Positions 8,117 to 16,370 of a stretch of 38,698 nt of DNA are shown here, piece after piece; position 1 is the stretch's first letter; each line of letters begins with the position of its first letter. The translations under genes were made by a program, and so were the position numbers. The stretch is from Rhodospirillaceae bacterium Spongia-Bin9 (GTDB lineage Bacteria; Pseudomonadota; Alphaproteobacteria; Bin65): positions 1-38,698 of the forward strand of contig FZLR01000022.1 in assembly GCA_900197615.1 (NCBI GenBank), in the 5' to 3' direction. The notes under the pieces are model-generated. The model searched no databases and was not told the origin of the DNA. It saw nothing but the letters and a program-made list of their open reading frames with translations.

Positions 8117-9544
8117 CTACAGCCGGACATACTCGTAGTCGACGGGGTTGTTGTTGATGCCGCGGTCGGGCGGCGCGATCCAGCCCGCCATTTTGCCCGG
8201 CTCGGTCACCTGTTTCATCATGGCCTTGACATGGGCCCTGTCGGCGTCCGACGGGACCCAGCCGCCGATCCGGCTTTCGTACGCCTCGCGGCCGATCGGC
8301 GTGCCGTCCGGTGCGAAATGGAAACCCGCAAAGGGGCCGACCGTCCGGCGGAAGCGGTCGGACGGCAGGCTTATTTCGAAATCGACGCCGGCCTTCCGGA
8401 TCATCCGGTTCCAGCGCGTGATGCCGATATCGCAGTCCTTCGAATAGCCCTTGCGCGCCACAAGGTTCATGGCGTTGCGCGTCGGGATGTCGACGTCGTT
8501 CACGCCCGCGCCGTCTTCCGTCGGCTCCTCGATGCTGTAGGCCGTATCCGCCTCGATGTGGTCCTCGAACCGGTCTTCGTCCGGCCGGCCCTTGAGGCCG
8601 TTGGCGAAATAGGCCGCCGCGTTGGTCGACCGGTCGGCGCCGAACAGGTCGAGGGAGGAGGAATACCAGAAATTGACGTATCGCTGGACCAGCCCCAGAT
8701 CCATCGCCCCGTGATCGCGGATGCGCTGCGGATCGTCGGTGTTCAACTCCTGCATGACCTCCAGCGCCCGCCGGATGACCCGGCCGAGGCCGGTTTCGCC
8801 GACGAACATATGGTGGGCTTCCTCGGTCAGCATGAAGCGGCAGGTGCGCGACAGCGGGTCGAAGGCGCTCTCGGCCAGCATCTTGAGCTGGAACTTGCCG
8901 TCCCGGTCGGTGAAATAGGTGAAGCTGAAGAACGACATCCAGTCGTCGATCGGCTCGTTGAAGGTCGTCAGGATGCGCGGATTGTTGACGTCGCCGGAAT
9001 GGCGCTCCAGCAGGTCTTCGGCTTCCTCGCGGCCGTCGCGGCCGAAATGGGCGTGGAGCAGGTAGACCATGGCCCACAGATGCCGGCCTTCCTCGACATT
9101 GACCTGGAACAGGTTGCGCATGTCGTAGAGCGACGGGCAGGTGTAGGCGAGCATGCGCTGCTGCTCGACCGAGGCCGGTTCGGTATCGCCCTGGGTCACG
9201 ATCAACCGGCGTAGGTCGGCGCGGAACTCGCCCGGCACCTGCTGCCACACCGGCTGGCCGAAATTGTCGCCGAAGCCGATGGTGCGGTCCTGGACCTTGT
9301 CGGCCAGGAAGATGCCCCAGCGGTAGTCCGGCATCTTCACATGGCCATAGGTCGCCCAACCCTTGGCGTCGACCGAGGTCGCCGTGCGCAGATAAACGTC
9401 CCGTGCCTGGAAATCGCCGTCGGGGCCCATCTCGCCCCACCAGTTCAGGAAGGCGGGCTGCCACCGCTCCAGTGCGCGCTGAAGCTGGCGGTCGGCGCTG
9501 AGGTCGACATTGTTCGGAATCTTCTCGGCGTAGTCGATCGACAT
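8117..9544 (-). CDS. boxB: Benzoyl-CoA 2,3-epoxidase (oxygenase) subunit BoxB
   Basis: 475-residue soluble di-iron epoxidase that converts benzoyl-CoA and O2 to 2,3-epoxybenzoyl-CoA in the aerobic CoA-dependent (box) benzoate pathway. Carboxylate/His iron ligands are visible in two helices: EEGRH at 151-155 and EEAHH at 241-245, with further Glu residues near 122-127. Length and N-terminus match known BoxB. The enzyme needs two electrons, normally from BoxA, a ferredoxin/FNR-type reductase; no boxA is present in this window. It follows boxC by 52 bp in the same operon and is closed by the hairpin at 8065-8088. Confidence 0.94.
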   Translation of the reverse strand: MSIDYAEKIPNNVDLSADRQLQRALERWQPAFLNWWGEMGPDGDFQARDVYLRTATSVDAKGWATYGHVKMPDYRWGIFLADKVQDRTIGFGDNFGQPVWQQVPGEFRADLRRLIVTQGDTEPASVEQQRMLAYTCPSLYDMRNLFQVNVEEGRHLWAMVYLLHAHFGRDGREEAEDLLERHSGDVNNPRILTTFNEPIDDWMSFFSFTYFTDRDGKFQLKMLAESAFDPLSRTCRFMLTEEAHHMFVGETGLGRVIRRALEVMQELNTDDPQRIRDHGAMDLGLVQRYVNFWYSSSLDLFGADRSTNAAAYFANGLKGRPDEDRFEDHIEADTAYSIEEPTEDGAGVNDVDIPTRNAMNLVARKGYSKDCDIGITRWNRMIRKAGVDFEISLPSDRFRRTVGPFAGFHFAPDGTPIGREAYESRIGGWVPSDADRAHVKAMMKQVTEPGKMAGWIAPPDRGINNNPVDYEYVRL

Positions 9545-9596
9545 GGAAGGGGTCCTTGGGGCTGGAATTTCGTTCGGCGCGGTGCGAATGGCGGGG

Positions 9597-11252
9597 TTAC
9601 ACGCGCTGCCACTTGAAGCTGGGTTTGGTGCCGGTGCCGTAGAGCTTGAGCGCGCCCTGGTCGCCGACGGCGTTGGGCCGGATGAAGATCCAGTTCTGCC
9701 AGGCGGTGAGCCGGCCGAACACCTTGGTGGCCATCGTCTCCCGGCCGCCGAAACGCAGGCTGGCCTCCATGCCGGTGAGCGCGTCGGGGGACAGGCTGGA
9801 GCGCTCCTCGATGGCGAGGCGCACTTCGTCCTCCCAGTCCAGATCGTCCGGCGCGAAGGTCACGAGGCCGAGCGCGTCGGCGTCTTCCGGGCCGATGGCC
9901 TCGCCGATCCGGGCCTTCGCCGCGGCTTCGGCGTCGGCATCCTCCTGGAAATGCGCAGAGATCCGGGTCAAGCCGTTCGGCATCGGGAACAGGCCGAAAT
10001 TGGTTTCGTCCAGCACGATGGCCGGCGAATTCTCCGGCTCCTCCCGGTCGTCGAGCATGTAGGAGCGGTCGGCGGCCAGCAGCAACTCGGCGAGAATGCC
10101 GGCGAAACAGGTTCCCGAATCGGCGATCGCGAACAGGCTGCGCGACGAGACGTCGAGGCGGGCGAGCGTCCGCTTCAGATACTGGACCGTTTCGTTGACG
10201 AACCAGTTGTCCCGGTTCTCCAGCAGCGACTTGCCGGCCGCGAGGATCCTGCCGGGATCGCCTTCGGCGCGCAGCAGCCACAGGCCGATGTCGGTGTTGT
10301 TCGTGCGCAGCATCAGGATCGCGTCGTCCAGTTCGCGTGTCATCTGCAAGGCCCACCAGCCGGCGCCGGCAGCCTCGATCTCCTCAGCCGTCGCCGGCGG
10401 GTCGCCCGCCGGGCTACGCACCGTCAGAGTCGCGGTGCGGTCGGCGGAATTCAGCGCCACGTCGACGAATTCGTAGTGGTAGCCGTCGTCGTCGATCCGG
10501 CGGTTCAGGGGCGTCAGCTTCACGCCTTCGGCACTGTCCGGGCGGCCGGACCGGGCGGCCAGCGCCTTTGCCCGGTCGGCGACCAGTTCATCGAACGCCG
10601 CCGGCGGCGCATAATCGTCGATCAGCTTCCACGCCTTGGCCCGATCGGCGCGCACACCTTCGGAGGTCGTGCAGAACACATCGGCCAGATCGCGGCGCAC
10701 CTTGCGCTTGTCGGTCACCCGGGTCAGGCCGCCGGTGCCGGGCAGCACGCCGAGCAACGGTACTTCGGGCAAGCTGACGGTGGAGGACCGGTCGTTGACC
10801 ATCACGATCTCGTCGCAGGCGAGCGCCAGCTCATAGCCGCCGCCGGCGCAGGCGCCGTTGACCGCCGCGACGGACTTGAGGCCGGAGGTTTCCGACATGT
10901 CCTCGATGCCGTTGCGGGTCTCGTTGGTGAATTTGCAGAAATTCACCTTCCACCAGTGCTCGGAAGTGGACAGCATGTTGATGTTGGCGCCGGCGCAGAA
11001 CACGCGGTCCTTGCCGCTGGTGAGGACCGCGACCTTGACCGACGGATGCTCGAAGCGGAGGCGCTGCAGGGCGTCGGACAGTTCCATATCCACGCCGAGG
11101 TCGTAGGAATTCAGTTTCAGCTTGTATCCGGGCTTCAGGCCGCCGTCCTCGGCAACGTCCAGGGTCAGCCGCGCGACGTCGCCGTCGATATCGATCGACC
11201 AGTGTTTGTAGTCGCCGGGCTCCCGGTCATACAGGACGATGTTCTCGGTCAT
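9597..11252 (-). CDS. boxC: Benzoyl-CoA-dihydrodiol lyase BoxC
   Basis: 551-residue member of the enoyl-CoA hydratase (crotonase) superfamily. It opens the epoxide ring made by BoxB, giving 3,4-dehydroadipyl-CoA semialdehyde and formate. The crotonase region shows the oxyanion-hole segment (FCAGANINML, about 88-97) and AVNGACAGGGYELALACDEI around 132-151. The double-length architecture is the normal one for BoxC. ATG at 11252 follows GGGGAG at good spacing. First gene of boxC-boxB; its promoter contains the TGCA-N6-TGCA operator at 11327-11340. The next pathway enzyme (BoxD aldehyde dehydrogenase) and benzoate-CoA ligase are not in the window. Confidence 0.94.
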   Translation of the reverse strand: MTENIVLYDREPGDYKHWSIDIDGDVARLTLDVAEDGGLKPGYKLKLNSYDLGVDMELSDALQRLRFEHPSVKVAVLTSGKDRVFCAGANINMLSTSEHWWKVNFCKFTNETRNGIEDMSETSGLKSVAAVNGACAGGGYELALACDEIVMVNDRSSTVSLPEVPLLGVLPGTGGLTRVTDKRKVRRDLADVFCTTSEGVRADRAKAWKLIDDYAPPAAFDELVADRAKALAARSGRPDSAEGVKLTPLNRRIDDDGYHYEFVDVALNSADRTATLTVRSPAGDPPATAEEIEAAGAGWWALQMTRELDDAILMLRTNNTDIGLWLLRAEGDPGRILAAGKSLLENRDNWFVNETVQYLKRTLARLDVSSRSLFAIADSGTCFAGILAELLLAADRSYMLDDREEPENSPAIVLDETNFGLFPMPNGLTRISAHFQEDADAEAAAKARIGEAIGPEDADALGLVTFAPDDLDWEDEVRLAIEERSSLSPDALTGMEASLRFGGRETMATKVFGRLTAWQNWIFIRPNAVGDQGALKLYGTGTKPSFKWQRV

Positions 11253-11326
11253 GGTCGCTCCCCGGATGCCGCCATTCCGTCAGCGGCAGGTTGGCAGACG
11301 CGCGTCGTCGTCGCGTTTATGGAATA

Positions 11327-11357
11327 TGCAATATATTGCATTATTTCTTCGTTGCAA
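11327..11357 (-). promoter_or_regulatory. boxC promoter with overlapping BoxR/BzdR-type operator
   Basis: TGCAATATATTGCA at 11327-11340 is an exact TGCA-N6-TGCA element, the arrangement known for BzdR/BoxR operators. On the minus strand a promoter reading TTGCAA (11352-11357), 16 bp, TATATT (11330-11335) overlaps it, so a bound repressor would cover the -10 hexamer. A further TGCA is inside the -35. The boxC start is 75-80 bp downstream. Confidence 0.7.
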
Positions 11358-11363
11358 GCATTA

Positions 11364-12293
11364 TTATGCGGTACCGCGCCGCGCGTCGTTCAGGGCAAGC
11401 CCTAGGGCGTTCAACGTCGCTTCCGCCGAACGATTCGACGTGTCGAGCGCGACATCCGCACTTGCGTAGAGGGCGTGCCGCGTTTCGAGGATGCGTTTCA
11501 GGTCCGCCATCGCCTCGCCGCTGTTGTCCATCGGGCGGGTGTCGCCCTGTTCGCGCACGCGGCGCATATGATCTTCCGGCGAGGCCCGCAGCCAGACCGT
11601 GAAGCATTCCCGGACCAGCAGCTCGTAGGTCTCGGGCTCCGAAACGATGCTGCCGCCGGTTGCGATCACGCATTCCGGATGGATTGCCAGCACGTCCTCC
11701 AAAGCGCGGCGCTCATAGCGCCGGTAGGCGGGCTGCCCGGAAAGATCGAATATCTGGTCGACCGACATGCCGGCGGTCCGTTCGATCTCGCGCGCCATTT
11801 CGATGAACGGGACGTCCAGGCGCTGCGCCAGGGCGGCGCCGAGCGTGGTCTTGCCGGCGCCGCGCAGGCCGGTAAGCGCAATGCGGTCCATCCGGTGGCC
11901 GGTCCTGCCCAGCCCCAGGGCCTCGGTCAGCACGCGGTTGGCTTCGGCCAGTTCGTCCGTCTGCAGCCGTTCCAGCTTGCGGATCAGCAACGTCAGGTCG
12001 ACCGGCCGTTCTCTGCCCTCGCGAACCAGATCGGCGAGCGGCACGCTCATCGCTTCGGCGACCTTGCGCAACAGGGCGATGGAAATGTTGCCCTTGCCGG
12101 TTTCGAGCTGGGCCAGATAGCGCTCCGACACACCGGACGCGCGCGACAGGATCCGGCGCGACATGCCGCGCCGGGCGCGTGCCGCGCGCACGCGCTCGCC
12201 CAGCCCGGTCAAGTAGGCGTCGAGCCCGCCGTCGCCATTGCTGCGGGCGTCCGGCGCGGACGGGTCGGCAGGCGATCGTGCGGAGGTATCCAT
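11364..12293 (-). CDS. boxR: BoxR/BzdR-type repressor: XRE helix-turn-helix fused to a shikimate-kinase-like domain
   Basis: 309-residue regulator of the benzoyl-CoA pathway; family members repress until benzoyl-CoA binds the C-terminal domain. Residues about 28-90 are an XRE-type HTH (LGERVRAARARRGMSRRILS, then GVSERYLAQLE). A linker leads to a shikimate-kinase fold with an intact P-loop, GLRGAGKT at 142-149, and ATGGS further on. The ATG at 12293 is preferred over one 20 codons upstream, because that one lies within the AT-rich promoter next to a BoxR-like site. The gene stops 111 bp upstream of boxC on the same strand. Its own promoter carries a near-copy of the boxC operator, which suggests autoregulation. 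Confidence 0.92.
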   Translation of the reverse strand: MDTSARSPADPSAPDARSNGDGGLDAYLTGLGERVRAARARRGMSRRILSRASGVSERYLAQLETGKGNISIALLRKVAEAMSVPLADLVREGRERPVDLTLLIRKLERLQTDELAEANRVLTEALGLGRTGHRMDRIALTGLRGAGKTTLGAALAQRLDVPFIEMAREIERTAGMSVDQIFDLSGQPAYRRYERRALEDVLAIHPECVIATGGSIVSEPETYELLVRECFTVWLRASPEDHMRRVREQGDTRPMDNSGEAMADLKRILETRHALYASADVALDTSNRSAEATLNALGLALNDARRGTA

Positions 12294-12324
12294 GCTGCAA
12301 GCCGAATCTCGAAGGGTCCCGCAG

Positions 12325-12356
12325 GATATATGCAATATAATGCTTGTATTCAAGCA
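12325..12356. promoter_or_regulatory. Divergent boxR/flavodoxin control region with BoxR-like site
   Basis: TGCAATATAATGCT (12331-12344) differs from the boxC operator at two positions and keeps the TGCA-N6-TGCn layout. It overlaps a perfect palindrome, TGCTTG-TATT-CAAGCA, at 12341-12356. For boxR (minus) it lies exactly in the 17-bp spacer between TTGAAT (12348-12353) and TATATC (12325-12330). On the plus strand it includes a consensus TATAAT (12336-12341) facing the flavodoxin gene, with no good -35. One bound repressor could therefore control both genes. Confidence 0.6.
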
Positions 12357-12472
12357 GAAACGGATTTATCTTGCGCGCCGCGTGCCGACGGACCGGGCAT
12401 TCGCTGCATTGGACAGCCCGCCGAAGGCCGGTACAACCGGGATCGAACCCGAGACATGTTGGAGCAACGGTC

Positions 12473-12943
12473 GTGGAACTGAAAATTCTCGTCGGCACGA
12501 TGACCGGCACCGCCGAAATGGTGGCGGAGGAGATGAGCGACACGCTGGCCGAACTCGGCCATGAGGTGGATGTCGAGGCGATGGACGATCTCGACATATC
12601 GGTGTTCGACGGCGGCGGCGATTTCCTGATCGTCTCTTCGACCTATGGCCAGGGCGACGTGCCGGACAACGCGATGGCGCTCTACGAAGGGCTGGTTCAG
12701 GACAAGCCGGACCTGAGCGGCGTGCGCTACGGCGTCTTCTCGCTCGGCGACATGACTTATTCCGACACCTTCAATTTCGGCGGCAAACGGTTCGACAAGG
12801 CGCTGGAAGACTGCGGCGCGGCGCGGATCGGCACGATCTTCACCCACGACGCCAGTTCCGGCACGATCCCGGAAGACGACGGCATCGAATGGGTCAAGGA
12901 GTGGATCGGAAATTTTAGCGAAGCCCGCGCTCTCGCCGCTTGA
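12473..12943 (+). CDS. MioC-type flavodoxin
   Basis: 156-residue flavodoxin-fold FMN protein acting as a one-electron carrier. The FMN phosphate loop GTMTGTAEMVAEE starts at residue 8. The ring-binding loops are SSTYGQGDVPDN (55-66) and GDMTYSDTFNFGGKRF (92-107). GTG at 12473 is chosen because homologues begin at this ELKIL strand and GGAG lies 8 bases upstream. The open frame extends further up, but without family similarity. It is transcribed divergently from boxR, and the 179-bp shared gap contains a BoxR-like operator, so co-regulation with boxCB is likely. With no boxA in the window it is a candidate electron donor to BoxB (inference); MioC proteins elsewhere serve biotin synthase and related enzymes. 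Confidence 0.88.
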   Translation: MELKILVGTMTGTAEMVAEEMSDTLAELGHEVDVEAMDDLDISVFDGGGDFLIVSSTYGQGDVPDNAMALYEGLVQDKPDLSGVRYGVFSLGDMTYSDTFNFGGKRFDKALEDCGAARIGTIFTHDASSGTIPEDDGIEWVKEWIGNFSEARALAA

Positions 12944-12947
12944 CCGA

Positions 12948-12965
12948 CCGGTCCGGGGGGACCGG
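12948..12965 (+). terminator. Possible terminator hairpin after the flavodoxin gene
   Basis: CCGGTCC and GGACCGG form a perfect 7-bp stem around GGGG, starting 4 bp after the flavodoxin stop. No T-run follows, so intrinsic termination is uncertain. Confidence 0.3.
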
Positions 12966-13042
12966 GGGGCGGCGTCGGACCCCTTCGTCCCGGGCCGGAT
13001 GTTGCAGCGGGCGTAATACCGGACGCAGGTTGCGTCAGCCAG

Positions 13043-14029
13043 TCAGACCAGCGCTTCGATCACCCTGTCCGGCGGCTTGTGGCCGTCGACGAACGTCTTG
13101 ATGTTGACGATCACCTTCTCCCCCATGTCGATCCGGCCGTCGATGGTCGCCGATCCCATGTGCGGCAGCAGCACGACATTGTCGAGACTGAGCAGCTTGG
13201 GGTTGACCGCCGGCTCGTGCTCGAACACGTCCAGCCCGGCGCCGGCGACCTCGCCGGCGGTCAGCATCCGGGTCAGCGCATTCTCGTCGATCACCTCGCC
13301 GCGCGCCGTGTTCACCACGATGGCGTGGGGCTTGAGCAGTTTCAGTCGCCGCGCCGACAGCAGGTGATAGGTCGCCGGCGTGTGCGGGCAGTTGACCGAC
13401 AGGATATCCATATGGGCGAGCATCTGGTCGAAGCTCTCCCAGAAGGTCGCCTCAAGTTCGGCTTCGGTCGCCGAATCGAGCCGGCGCCGGTTGTGATAGT
13501 GGACCGACAGGCCGAAACCGCGGGCGCGGCGCGCCAGCGCCCGGCCGATACGGCCCATGCCCAGAATGCCCAGCCGCTTGCCCCAGATCCGGTGGCCGAG
13601 CATGGTCGTCGGCCCCCAGCCCTTCCACTCGCCGGAGCGGATCAGCCGTTCGCCCTCGGCCACCCGGCGCGATACGGCGAGAATCAGCGCCATGGTCATG
13701 TCCGCGGTGTCTTCGGTCAGCACGCCGGGCGTGTTGGTCACCGCGATACCGCGCTCGCGCGCCGTGGCGAGATCGATATGGTCGACTCCGGTGCCGAAGG
13801 AGGCGATCAGGCGCAGCCGCGGCCCGGCCTGGGCCATGATACCCTTGTCGATCCGGTCGGTGACGGTCGGCACCAGAACGTCCGCCATCCTGCAGGCCTC
13901 GATCAGCTCGGCGCCGGTCATGGGCTGGTCGTCGCGGTTCAGCCGCGTGTCGAACAGCTCCATCATACGGGTCTCGATCGGGTCCGGCAGTTTACGGGTT
14001 ACGACGACGACCGGCTTTTCCTGCGCCAT
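13043..14029 (-). CDS. D-isomer-specific 2-hydroxyacid dehydrogenase (glyoxylate/hydroxypyruvate reductase-like)
   Basis: 328-residue NAD(P)H enzyme interconverting a 2-oxoacid and its D-2-hydroxyacid. The nucleotide-binding motif GILGMGRIG is in the middle of the protein. The catalytic Arg is in NTARGEVID, the Glu in GLDVFEHEP and the His in LLPHMGSAT, all in the expected order. Similarity in layout is to glyoxylate/hydroxypyruvate reductases, though formate or phosphoglycerate dehydrogenase-like activity cannot be excluded. The start at 14029 is preferred over one 48 codons upstream, since GAGGAG precedes it and the catalytic domain begins directly. Divergent from the SH3-domain gene. Confidence 0.88.
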   Translation of the reverse strand: MAQEKPVVVVTRKLPDPIETRMMELFDTRLNRDDQPMTGAELIEACRMADVLVPTVTDRIDKGIMAQAGPRLRLIASFGTGVDHIDLATARERGIAVTNTPGVLTEDTADMTMALILAVSRRVAEGERLIRSGEWKGWGPTTMLGHRIWGKRLGILGMGRIGRALARRARGFGLSVHYHNRRRLDSATEAELEATFWESFDQMLAHMDILSVNCPHTPATYHLLSARRLKLLKPHAIVVNTARGEVIDENALTRMLTAGEVAGAGLDVFEHEPAVNPKLLSLDNVVLLPHMGSATIDGRIDMGEKVIVNIKTFVDGHKPPDRVIEALV

Positions 14030-14171
14030 GGCGCTCCTCGTATCCTCTGGCCGCGCGATTTCGGCGACACTTCTCCCGCCGATGTTTGTGGGTATCAAGG
14101 GGCCATGACGATGTCCAGCGTGCAGCGGCCTGTCGCTTGACCTCGATTGCCGCGGGACGCATACCGCGGCC

Positions 14172-14687
14172 ATGGTTTCTCACCGTTCCGCCCTTATCCG
14201 CGCCCTGTTCGCCGCGCTGCTGGTTTGCGGGCCGGCCGGCGCCGGCCCGTTCGGTGCGGGCCCGGCCATGGCGTCGAAACCGAAGGTTCCGCGCTTCGTT
14301 TCGCTGCGCTTCGGCACGGTGAACCTGCGCACCGGCCCCGGCCGGATACATCCGATCGAATGGGTTTACAAGCGGCGCGGCCTGCCGGTCGAGGTCATCC
14401 GCGATCTCGATACCTGGCGCCAGGTGCGCGACCGCTGGGGAACCGTTGGCTGGATCCATGTCAGCAACCTGACGGGCCGGCGCACCGTTCTGATAAAGTC
14501 GAAGATTGTCATGATGCGCAAGCAACCGGACGAGGCAGCGCGGGCAGCCGCCAGGGCGGAGGCCGGCGCGATCGCCAGGCTGGAAAAATGCGCCGGCGCC
14601 TGGTGCCGGATTTCCGCCGACGGCCACACCGGCTGGGTCCGCCGCACCGCCGTCTGGGGCGTCTACGCCAAGGACGACGGCAAGTGA
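14172..14687 (+). CDS. Exported SH3-like domain protein
   Basis: 171-residue protein with an N-terminal signal peptide (hydrophobic stretch at residues 8-25, Ala-rich cleavage zone) and two bacterial SH3-like repeats. The first, FGTVNLRTGPG...IEWVYKRRGLPVEV...WRQVRDRWGTVGWIH, is at about 47-97; a second, degenerate copy ends WCRISADGHTGWVRRTAVWGVY. Such proteins are predicted to bind cell-wall peptides or remain periplasmic; a function has not been shown. An Ala-rich helical insert (DEAARAAARAEAGAIA) links the repeats. It is divergent from the 2-hydroxyacid dehydrogenase, a pairing I recall from other alphaproteobacteria. Confidence 0.82.
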   Translation: MVSHRSALIRALFAALLVCGPAGAGPFGAGPAMASKPKVPRFVSLRFGTVNLRTGPGRIHPIEWVYKRRGLPVEVIRDLDTWRQVRDRWGTVGWIHVSNLTGRRTVLIKSKIVMMRKQPDEAARAAARAEAGAIARLEKCAGAWCRISADGHTGWVRRTAVWGVYAKDDGK

Positions 14688-14919
14688 GGCGGTCGAGCTG
14701 TCGGGAATTCGTCCTGCCGGACATTCCTGCCGTCATGTCGGCCGAAGCGGCCCGGAGGGCCACAAAGCGGAGATATCTTTCACCTGCGGAGCAGGGTCCG
14801 AAACACTGCGCAGGAAGGAATTCTCCGCTCGCGGCGCTCGGTCGAATCGACGGAATTTTTTGCCCGGAAACTTCGCGGACAATGAACGAGTCGGGACAGC
14901 AAAACCCGATCCCCGGAAC

Positions 14920-15483
14920 TCAGTCCGCGTCCAGCACGGAATCCCAGTAGAGATAGTCCGCCCAGCTTTCGTGCAGGAAGTTGGGCGGAAAGCTGCGGCC
15001 GTTATTCTGCAGAAAGTGGTTGGTCGGCATCCCGGGCATGCGCCGGGGACGGATGCCGCTTTCCTGCGGCACCCGGTTGCCCTTGCGCAGGTTGCAGGGC
15101 GCGCAGGCGGTGACGATGTTCTCCCACTGCGTGCGGCCGCCGCGCGAGCGCGGGATGACATGGTCGAAGGTCAGCGCTTCGGCCGTGTCCGGCACGCCGC
15201 AATACTGGCAGGTGAACTTGTCGCGCAGGAACACGTTGAAGCGCGTGAAGGCAGGCCGCCGGTTCGACGGAATATACTGCTTGAGCGAAATCACGCTCGG
15301 CAGCGCCATCTCGACCGAGGGCGAGCGCACCTTGCGGTCGTATTCCGACAGCACGATCACCCGGTCGAGAAAGACCGCCTTGATCGCCTCCTGCCACGAC
15401 CAGAGCGACAGGGGAAAATAGCTGAGCGGCCGGAAATCGGCGTTCAGGACCAGAGCGGGACAGGCGTTCAGCGCTACGGTCAT
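14920..15483 (-). CDS. HNH endonuclease family protein
   Basis: 187-residue protein with an HNH nuclease domain in the second half. Two zinc-knuckle pairs (CQYCG and CAPCN) flank the catalytic FDHVIPRSRGG segment, followed by NLRKGNR. The N-terminal 85 residues (VLNADFRPLSYFPLSLWSWQEAIKA) are the conserved extension of chromosomal HNH proteins widespread in alphaproteobacteria. They are usually single-copy and not tied to restriction or mobile elements, with cellular role unknown. No methylase or specificity gene is adjacent. A 231-bp gap separates it from the convergent SH3 gene. Confidence 0.85.
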   Translation of the reverse strand: MTVALNACPALVLNADFRPLSYFPLSLWSWQEAIKAVFLDRVIVLSEYDRKVRSPSVEMALPSVISLKQYIPSNRRPAFTRFNVFLRDKFTCQYCGVPDTAEALTFDHVIPRSRGGRTQWENIVTACAPCNLRKGNRVPQESGIRPRRMPGMPTNHFLQNNGRSFPPNFLHESWADYLYWDSVLDAD

Positions 15484-15666
15484 GGCGTTTCGTCGATCCT
15501 GCCGTCGGCCGGTTGTGCCGGACTATCGGGCTGCCGGCCCCAATGCCGGGCGTCCGCGACAGACCGGCGACAGGCCCCGGCCGATATCTCCAAATGCAGC
15601 GTTTTCGCGGTTCATGGCTGCAATGTGTATCGGCAGAGGCCGGCGAGTGCAAGCGGGCGAAACGGC

Positions 15667-16320
15667 CTAGACCGGAAGGCTGCTGCCCTCGTTCTGCCGG
15701 GCGGGGCGGGTCGCGCTGAAATAGCGCCACAGCAGATGGGCGACCGCGCCGCGCCAGGGCCGCCAGATTTCCCCGCGGTCGAGAAGCCCGGCCGGCTCCG
15801 GACGTTCGGGCAGGCCGAACAGACGTTGCGCCGCGCTCAGCAATGCCAGGTCGCCGGCCGGCAGCACGTCGCGCCGGCCAAGCGCGAACAGGAGATAGAC
15901 CTCCGCCGTCCAGCGGCCGATACCGGGGACGGCGACCAGGGCTCCCGCCGCCGCTTCATCCGGCATGTCGTGCAGCCCTCCGAGGTCGAGCGCACCGGAC
16001 AGGCATCTTTCGGCGAGCGCCCGGGCGTAGCGGATCTTCGGCCGGCTGAGGCCGCAGGCGCGCAGTGCGTCGTCGTCCGCGGCCAGCAGCGCTTCCGGCG
16101 TCAGCGGCCGGACGCTCCCGGCGACGCGCATCCAGATCGCGTTGGCGCTGGCGACCGAGACCTGCTGGCCGACAATGGTGCGCAGCAATGTGGCAAAACC
16201 CGGCGGGCGATGGCGCAACGCCGGATAACCGACCTGCCTGAGCGCACGCGCCACGGCCGGGCATCGCGAAGCCGCTTCGTCCAGCCCGGCGATCAGGCTT
16301 TGCTCGGTCAACTGGCGCAT
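15667..16320 (-). CDS. DNA-3-methyladenine glycosylase (AlkA/HhH-GPD family)
   Basis: 217-residue base-excision repair enzyme removing alkylated purines. It has the helix-hairpin-helix DNA-binding loop and catalytic Asp in the form VPGIGRWTAEVYLLFALGR followed by DVLPAGDLAL, where the Asp of PAGD is the nucleophile-activating residue. TIVGQQVSVASANAIW is the family's buried helix. It lacks the N-terminal domain of E. coli AlkA, like the short bacterial forms. The ATG at 16320 places the conserved MRQLTE start correctly; a GTG seven codons upstream (16341) is the alternative. It follows hsp20 closely on the same strand, and an Ada-like regulator is elsewhere in the window. Confidence 0.88.
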   Translation of the reverse strand: MRQLTEQSLIAGLDEAASRCPAVARALRQVGYPALRHRPPGFATLLRTIVGQQVSVASANAIWMRVAGSVRPLTPEALLAADDDALRACGLSRPKIRYARALAERCLSGALDLGGLHDMPDEAAAGALVAVPGIGRWTAEVYLLFALGRRDVLPAGDLALLSAAQRLFGLPERPEPAGLLDRGEIWRPWRGAVAHLLWRYFSATRPARQNEGSSLPV

Positions 16321-16370
16321 CGCGCTGCCATATCCGGGCACGCCGGCCGCCGCCGGCCTTGCCGGTACAT

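Noticed and set aside
12440-12470. GGGATCGAACCC, the reverse of a tRNA T-loop, upstream of the flavodoxin gene
   Set aside because: The loop would be 6 rather than 7 bases, and no acceptor, D or anticodon stem can be formed around it on either strand.
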